DNA of 64,000 bases from Planctomycetales bacterium (GTDB lineage Bacteria; Planctomycetota; Planctomycetia; Isosphaerales; Isosphaeraceae): contig DAIDHE010000065.1 of the NCBI GenBank assembly GCA_027459775.1, positions 1 through 64,000 of the forward strand, in the 5' to 3' direction. Positions 59,217 to 64,000 of this stretch are shown piece after piece (the stretch's first letter is position 1; each line of letters starts with the position of its first letter). The position numbers and the translations under genes are program-made. The notes under the pieces were generated by a model. That model was not told the DNA's origin, searched no databases, and was given only the letters and a program-made list of their open reading frames with translations.

Positions 59217-59813
59217 TCATCCGTCCCAGAGCCCCCATTCTTCCAAGTCGAATCGCCCCCCCCCTCTCTCAACATGCGTGCATCGCGGTTCGCCTGCAAG
59301 CAGCTTTCGAAGTTGCCCGCGCGCCCGGCAATATCGGTCGCGGGCCTGGGCTGGGGTAAGACCGAAGATCTCGCCGATCTGAGCGTAATCGAGACCCTCC
59401 CGCGCGTGGAGGAGGAAAATCTCGCGGTTGACCGGCTTCAACTCGCTCAACGCGTCTTGGATCGCCCATGCGAACAGCGATTCGTCCACGACGTTCTCAT
59501 TGGCCTCGTCCTCGATTCCGTCCGGCTCCTTGGCCGCGAGGATCTCGATTTCTTCGATCGATTGAACGGGGTGTCGACGCCGATGGCGATGGTGATCGAT
59601 CGCCTTCTTGCGCACGACGACGCACAGCCAGGCCTGCGTGTCGGGCTCCTCGAGCGTGCAGTCAGGATGCTTGCGTAATAAGGCCAGCCAGGCCTCCTGC
59701 ACGCAGTCCTCCCGCTCGGACCTGGGCAGGCCAAGACAGGCGACCAAGATTCTCGGGCGATCAGACACGGGATCGAAGAGATCGTCCCAGTTCGGGACCG
59801 CACTCCGGTTCAC
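59217..59813 (-). CDS. ECF-type sigma factor
   Basis: An RNA polymerase sigma-70-like factor of the extracytoplasmic-function type, 198 residues from a GTG at 59813 that has a G-rich ribosome site (GAGGGGGGG) five bases upstream. Region 2 is in SEREDCVQEAWLALLRKHPD and LCVVVRKKAIDHHRHRRRHP; region 4 in LKPVNREIFLLHAREGLDY and IGEIFGLTPAQARDRYCRARG. It would redirect RNA polymerase to stress or signalling genes. No anti-sigma factor is adjacent, which is unusual; planctomycetes often couple such factors to protein kinases elsewhere. The C-terminus carries a nine-G run (59256-59264) coding for Gly-Gly-Gly. Confidence 0.9.
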   Translation of the reverse strand: MNRSAVPNWDDLFDPVSDRPRILVACLGLPRSEREDCVQEAWLALLRKHPDCTLEEPDTQAWLCVVVRKKAIDHHRHRRRHPVQSIEEIEILAAKEPDGIEDEANENVVDESLFAWAIQDALSELKPVNREIFLLHAREGLDYAQIGEIFGLTPAQARDRYCRARGQLRKLLAGEPRCTHVERGGGRFDLEEWGLWDG

Positions 59814-60159
59814 AAAGCCCCCCCTCGTGGTACGATGACGGCTTGCGATTGGGATTTCCACTCCCGTGCCAGGGCAATGATTCAATTCAGGCATGCATCT
59901 TACGAGCGCCCAGAGAGCCTTGGAAGAGGCAAGTGTGTTTAACTCAACAACCTTTTCGCCTTTCGGGTCTCGACGGATTCGCGCGCGGGTGCTTGACCAG
60001 GAAGTCCGGCCGTTTCGGTGACGGGACAGCGATCGAAGGCCCAGCCACTTTTCGCCGTTCAAAACCCTCCTGGAACTGGTAGAATATCCATTGTGACGAG
60101 GTCGGCTTCGGTTGAGCCATTCGGATTCGCGGTTTCAGGGACATGCGAGGAGGAATCAG
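59814..60159. other. Intergenic region between the sigma factor and the small repeat protein
   Basis: About 350 bases between divergent genes. A promoter-like pair for the small gene lies at 60058-60085. Nothing convincing was seen toward the sigma factor. Confidence 0.45.
60058..60085 (+). promoter_or_regulatory. Possible promoter for the small repeat protein gene
   Basis: TTCAAA at 60058-60063 and TAGAAT at 60080-60085 are spaced by 16 bases; the -10 matches five of six consensus bases. The leader would be about 68 bases. Confidence 0.45.
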
Positions 60160-60417
60160 ATGTCCGACAACGGCGACAACAAGAGTCCTAACGGTAAATC
60201 CAGCGTCGATTCGGGCGGGACCGGCTCGGGCGCGTGCCTTCCCACCTCCGGCCTTATCGGGCAGGCGGGCGTCAAGCCAAGTGAAACCGTCGAACGGGGC
60301 CTCATCGGGCAGGCGGGCGTCAAGCCGAGCGGGGTCGTGGGCCGAACTCCGACGTTCCCTTGGGGCGACGCTGCCCCAAGGAATGGGTCGCTAAAGCGGG
60401 ATGATCGACCCGAGTAA
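60160..60417 (+). CDS. Small disordered protein with a duplicated GLIGQAGVKPS motif
   Basis: An 85-residue protein of no known family. It has a strong ribosome site (GGAGGA five to eight bases before the ATG at 60160), which supports translation. The sequence is polar and Gly/Ser-rich and carries two copies of GLIGQAGVKPS, 18 residues apart, from a direct DNA repeat at about 60250-60333. No signal peptide or membrane part. The 3' end overlaps the tail of the opposite membrane-protein gene by 27 bases. Function unknown. Confidence 0.65.
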   Translation: MSDNGDNKSPNGKSSVDSGGTGSGACLPTSGLIGQAGVKPSETVERGLIGQAGVKPSGVVGRTPTFPWGDAAPRNGSLKRDDRPE

Positions 60418-61014
60418 CAACAAGAACGCCGTCAAGAACGCCAGCACCGATCGATTGAGCATGCGAGCCTTCCATGATGTGAGGCTTTTCATCCCAAGGA
60501 TCGCGACATGGTAGGAGGCGGCGAGCACGCTTTCCAATTGTTCGGCTGTGGGAGTGGATTTGAGATCGGCGATCTTGAGAAGCTCACGAGGGTTCATGGG
60601 CGTCGTGGTGCTCTGAGGCGTTCTGATACGGATGGCCGCGATCAAGGCCAGAGAGATAGGCCCCAGACTGAGAAGGGCGGCCCATGGCCGCTCAAACGTG
60701 ATCAGTCGACCGGCCCCGGCGGCGATCACGACGCCCATGATCGTCGTCATGAACCGCAACAAGTCGTCAGCTTTCTTATCCAGCCCATCCGACAGAGACG
60801 TCATGTATTGATACTGGCTCTCCGCGAACTTCGACACCCTGGCGTAGACCTCGCCCGGATTTTGGGGCGAATAGCCCTCGGCCCATCTCGTGGCTTCGAT
60901 AAACTCGGAATCAAATCGAACTGACGGAGGAAAAACCCACGAACGCAGCCAGATCCAGGAACGGATCATTGGGCCGGGCAGCTTCCTCACCCAGTCGTCA
61001 GACGCTCCACTCAT
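60391..61014 (-). CDS. Membrane protein of unknown function, vaguely SLATT/Pycsar-effector-like
   Basis: The 207-residue protein has a soluble N-terminal part, two close membrane helices (about 92-105 and 112-127) and one more at the C-terminus (LAFLTAFLLLLGSIIPL). A stretch before the first helix, LDKKADDLLRF, resembles the DxKA motif that precedes the helices in small membrane effectors such as the SLATT and Pycsar families, but no nucleotide-cyclase gene is near. I do not recognise it with certainty. It lies 62 bases after the alkaline phosphatase gene on the same strand. Confidence 0.6.
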   Translation of the reverse strand: MSGASDDWVRKLPGPMIRSWIWLRSWVFPPSVRFDSEFIEATRWAEGYSPQNPGEVYARVSKFAESQYQYMTSLSDGLDKKADDLLRFMTTIMGVVIAAGAGRLITFERPWAALLSLGPISLALIAAIRIRTPQSTTTPMNPRELLKIADLKSTPTAEQLESVLAASYHVAILGMKSLTSWKARMLNRSVLAFLTAFLLLLGSIIPL

Positions 61015-61076
61015 GGCTCAAGGTTCCAGACTGAGGAATCCATCGATAGAAGCCCTTCAAGCCCTTCGATTCGCAT

Positions 61077-62909
61077 CTATTTGCCCGCCCGTCGCGCTTC
61101 TGCCAGAGTCTTGGGGTCGTCGACGACCAAGTAATGGCCGTGATCGGATGAGACGATCAGGGCCGATTCATCCCAGTTGCTCCGGGCCTGGACCCATTCG
61201 GCGATGATCCGGACCGCCTCCTCGCCCGAAAGGACCGCGCCAATCGCGTTGTCGAGGTTATTGGCGTGGAGCGCGAAATCGACGTCGCCCGCTTCGACGA
61301 AAAGCACGAACGGCTGATCGGGGTTCGCGCTCAAGACCTTGAGCGCGGCCGTCGTCATGCGCGCCAGCGTGGGCTGCTCCGTGCGATCGGCGGGCGGATA
61401 GACCTCGGCGGCGGCCGGCTTGCCGCCCCGGCCCAGGCTGGGCGCGGGGTTGTAGCCACCGTCGGCCGTTTGATAGGGCAAATGGTCGAGCCCATCGCGG
61501 CCAAACAGAGCAAAAAGTCGCCTGCCCGAGCCCGCGGCCTGATCGGCCGCGCGGTCGAGCACATCGCCCCCGTTCACGCCGCTTTCGGTATGCGCCACGA
61601 CGTATTTGCCGCCATTCTTGACGTCGATCGCCGCGAGATCCTTTTCGGTGATGAACAGCGGGCCCGCCACGCCGTTCTTGCCCTGGGCCTCCAGCGAACG
61701 GGGATTGGTCGTGACGCCGAATCCCGTCCCCATCACCACGTCCAGGCCCGGCTTGAGCGGAGCGCCTCGGGCTTCTTGCAGGATGCCCGGCAGCCCGAGC
61801 ATCTCGCGCGCGAGATCCTGATAATCATCGCGGTACACGTTCTGGGCATACATCGCGGCCGGCGAGGCATGATCAAAGGGGACGCTGGTGACCGTGCCGA
61901 GCTTCCAACCCTTGGCTTGCAATTCGTGGAACAGCGTGGGGATCAGCTTGCCGTCGTCGGCGACGTTGAGGCCGTTGTTGTACGATTTGACCCCGCTGAT
62001 CATCTCGCCCGCGCTCTGGGAGCTGTCGGTGTAGGCATGAAGGACGCGCCCGGCCTCTTCGACGCCGCGGCGATCGCCGGAGCTGGCCGATTGACCCTTG
62101 AAATACCCTGGCGCGAGCGGGCCCAGGGAACCAAGCCGCCACGGCGTGGGGCCGGCAATGAGCGCGTCGTAGCCGCCTCCGAGGCTTGTGGGCGGGATCA
62201 CGACCGTCTGGCGATCGACGTTCACGCGATTCTGGTCATGAGTCGGGCTGGTCACGACAAAGCCGTACTGGGCCGATCCCTCCGCGGTGAAATCTTGAAA
62301 GAACAGGCCCGATCCCTTCCCCTCGGTGTAGACCTTGCCGGTCTTCACGAGCGCGGCCGCCTGGGTAGTGGGCCAGTCCGTGCCGTCGAACCAGACGATG
62401 AAAAGATGCTTGACCCCGCGCTCGACAGCCTGTTTCTGGACCGCGTAAAGGTCGCTCTGGTCGGCGTATTCGGCTTCGGGGTTCACGGTGTTCGCGGGCA
62501 GGAAGCCGAACGCGGCCTTGACCTTTTCCGGGTCGCGATAGCGACTGTTTCGACCGATGACGGCGCTCAGGTCGATCTTGCGGCCGAATGCATAAACAGG
62601 CACAAGTCGATTGGAATGGCTGGTGTGGTTTGAGAAGACGTCGCCCGGCCCCTGCGACCCGAAGTGATAGGGACGAGCGATCTTCTGGCTGGCGTTTTCC
62701 ACGCAGGCGCTCTGGAGATCGCGGATGCCGTCGGGTTCGCCGGCCGGGGCCGACGCGGCCAAAAGCATCGCCCCGAGTCCGAGCGCCAGGCTCGCCAGAG
62801 CCTGTCGGCCCGCTCCGGTCCACGATCTGGAACGGTCCTGATCATGCGATCCATGCCCGGGAACGTCGTGCCCAGGCGCGATTCTTGACGGCGTCAAACG
62901 ACGGATCAC
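61077..62909 (-). CDS. Alkaline phosphatase (PhoA-like), secreted
   Basis: A periplasmic or secreted phosphomonoesterase, 610 residues. The GTG at 62909 has GAGGAGA about eight bases upstream, and a signal peptide lies within the first 57 residues (ALASLALGLGAMLLAASAPAG). The catalytic serine is in AYTDSSQSAGEMISG. Metal ligands are in LFIVWFDGTDW, FVEAGDVDFALHANN and the late SSDHGHYLVV. The arrangement follows the alkaline phosphatase family, but the N-terminal 200 residues are longer than in E. coli PhoA and are typical of planctomycete forms. It would release phosphate from organic esters. No pho-box was identified. Confidence 0.92.
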   Translation of the reverse strand: MIRRLTPSRIAPGHDVPGHGSHDQDRSRSWTGAGRQALASLALGLGAMLLAASAPAGEPDGIRDLQSACVENASQKIARPYHFGSQGPGDVFSNHTSHSNRLVPVYAFGRKIDLSAVIGRNSRYRDPEKVKAAFGFLPANTVNPEAEYADQSDLYAVQKQAVERGVKHLFIVWFDGTDWPTTQAAALVKTGKVYTEGKGSGLFFQDFTAEGSAQYGFVVTSPTHDQNRVNVDRQTVVIPPTSLGGGYDALIAGPTPWRLGSLGPLAPGYFKGQSASSGDRRGVEEAGRVLHAYTDSSQSAGEMISGVKSYNNGLNVADDGKLIPTLFHELQAKGWKLGTVTSVPFDHASPAAMYAQNVYRDDYQDLAREMLGLPGILQEARGAPLKPGLDVVMGTGFGVTTNPRSLEAQGKNGVAGPLFITEKDLAAIDVKNGGKYVVAHTESGVNGGDVLDRAADQAAGSGRRLFALFGRDGLDHLPYQTADGGYNPAPSLGRGGKPAAAEVYPPADRTEQPTLARMTTAALKVLSANPDQPFVLFVEAGDVDFALHANNLDNAIGAVLSGEEAVRIIAEWVQARSNWDESALIVSSDHGHYLVVDDPKTLAEARRAGK

Positions 62910-63130
62910 CCGGCTGTCTCCTCTTCAGGATCCCTTGCATTTGTGATTCGGACCGCGTTCCATGAATACCGTGCCGGACGAGATCAAGGCAACCGCCGCG
63001 AGGCCGGCGTTCGCTCGAATCTGGCCGGCTTGCGATTCGACCCGGTTGGATTGAGCGGCGCGCAAGGGCAGAATAGAGCAGCCCAATCGGGATCAGACGG
63101 AGGGCGGCATGGATATTCGGAGGTCGACTG

Positions 63131-64000
63131 GTGTATCGAGACGTCTTGGCGATCGTCCTGGCTGGAGGCCGAGGATCGCGGCTCGACCCCCTCACGCGGG
63201 ACCGAGCCAAGCCCGCCGTGCCCTTTGGAGGCATCTACCGGATCATTGACTTCACGCTCTCGAACTGCCTCAATTCCGACATCCGAAAAATCCTGGTGCT
63301 GACCCAGTACAAGGCCGTCAGTCTCAACCGCCATATCGACCAGGGCTGGAATTTCTTGTGCCGCGAGCTGGGCGAATACATCGAAGTGATCCCGCCCCAG
63401 CAACGGATCGCCGAGATGTGGTATCAGGGAACGGCCGACGCGATCTACCAGAACGTCTACACGATCGAGAAAGCCGCCCCGCGCGACACTCTGATCCTGG
63501 CCGGCGATCACATCTACAAGATGAACTACGCGCGGATGATCGAGTCTCATCGCGACAACCGGGCCGACCTCACGATCGCCTGCCTGCCGGTCGCGATCGA
63601 CCGCGCTCGCGAATTCGGCGTCATGGGCGTCGACGACGAACAGCGGGTCAAGAGTTTTCTCGAAAAGCCCCGCGACCCGCCCCCGATGCCCGAACATCCC
63701 CAGATGGTGCTGGCATCAATGGGTATTTACGTGTTCAATACGGACGCCATGTACGAGCTCTTGTTCCAGGACGCGGCCCGGAAGGAATCGAGCAACCACG
63801 ATTTTGGCCACGACATCATCCCGGCGATGATCGCGGGGGGCTCGCGCGTGTTTGCCTATCCCTTTCGCGATGAAAACCGCAAGGAAGCCGCCTACTGGCG
63901 CGACGTCGGAACCCTGGACGCCTATTATCAGGCCACCATGGACCTGATCCAGATCAACCCGATCCTCAATCTCTATGACCAGGACTGGCCGATCCACACG
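63131..64000 (+). CDS. glgC: Glucose-1-phosphate adenylyltransferase, 3'-truncated by window edge
   Basis: This is ADP-glucose pyrophosphorylase, which makes ADP-glucose from glucose 1-phosphate and ATP for glycogen synthesis. The GTG at 63131 has GGAGG seven bases upstream. The first 290 residues are visible; the frame runs off the window. Marks: the nucleotide-binding start AIVLAGGRGSRLDPLTRDRA and KPAVPFGGIYRIIDFTLSN, then WYQGTADAIYQN, ILAGDHIYKMNY, FLEKPRDPP, MGIYVFN and YWRDVGTLDAYYQA. It is divergent from the alkaline phosphatase gene. Regulation by sugar phosphates is expected for the family. Confidence 0.95.
   Translation, partial: MYRDVLAIVLAGGRGSRLDPLTRDRAKPAVPFGGIYRIIDFTLSNCLNSDIRKILVLTQYKAVSLNRHIDQGWNFLCRELGEYIEVIPPQQRIAEMWYQGTADAIYQNVYTIEKAAPRDTLILAGDHIYKMNYARMIESHRDNRADLTIACLPVAIDRAREFGVMGVDDEQRVKSFLEKPRDPPPMPEHPQMVLASMGIYVFNTDAMYELLFQDAARKESSNHDFGHDIIPAMIAGGSRVFAYPFRDENRKEAAYWRDVGTLDAYYQATMDLIQINPILNLYDQDWPIHT

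Noticed and set aside
61266-62633. A 455-codon plus-strand frame inside the phosphatase gene
   Set aside because: It is antisense to the alkaline phosphatase and has no recognisable domain.

Overview
The window is GC-rich chromosomal DNA that most probably comes from a planctomycete, and best fits the Isosphaeraceae. Markers for this are a DUF1501 protein, two DUF1559 proteins with prepilin-type N-termini, DUF1573 and DUF3124 proteins, a BldC-like HTH fused to a receiver, a RedB-like protein, and very large multi-PAS hybrid kinases. I found no rRNA, tRNA, transposase, integrase or CRISPR array. The placement rests on gene families, not on a phylogenetic marker.

Layout. 1-5 kb: the end of a DUF1501 gene, a TolC-type porin, a DUF1559 protein and a Cu/Zn superoxide dismutase. 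5.4-9.6 kb: a two-gene module of unknown role, a winged-helix-like protein followed by a giant two-ATPase protein that ends in a HerA-like motor. 9.7-13.5 kb: a DUF3124 lipoprotein, an ATP-dependent DNA ligase with its partner exonuclease, and a small RRM RNA-binding protein. 13.8-17.6 kb: ethanolamine ammonia-lyase with a permease gene lodged between the two subunit genes. 17.8-24.3 kb: a tightly overlapped signalling operon (RedB-like protein, 1662-residue hybrid kinase, receiver-diguanylate cyclase). 24.4-30.5 kb: two secreted esterases, a second hybrid kinase and a lipoprotein behind a good sigma-70-like promoter. 30.9-37.1 kb: a ThiS-ThiG fusion, a DinG-like helicase, phosphoketolase and an HTH-receiver protein.

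37.9-46.1 kb holds a FlgI-like/HEAT fusion, an SLC13-type transporter with RCK-C domains, a second TolC-type porin and a large membrane protein that may be a GT-C glycosyltransferase. 46.2-48.7 kb holds small genes: a SWIM zinc-finger protein, a thioredoxin-like protein, DinB and hypoxanthine phosphoribosyltransferase. 48.8-53.5 kb is a glycan-type set of two GT4 glycosyltransferases and AsnB. 53.6-58.8 kb is a minus-strand envelope cassette: DUF1559 pseudopilin, membrane-anchored protein, small Cys-rich secreted protein, C39-protease/DUF1573 fusion and Tat-exported beta-propeller. The end of the window has an ECF sigma factor, a small repeat protein, a membrane protein of unknown role, an alkaline phosphatase and the start of glgC.

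The most unusual signals are the following. (1) Exactly three copies of an 11-bp unit at the start of the small Cys-rich gene put its well-placed ATG out of frame, while two copies would restore a clean signal-peptide protein; this suggests a phase-variable switch or a fresh frameshift. (2) The envelope cassette itself carries a complete C39 protease triad but has no ABC transporter. (3) The winged-helix plus AAA/HerA module may be a DNA-processing or defence system.
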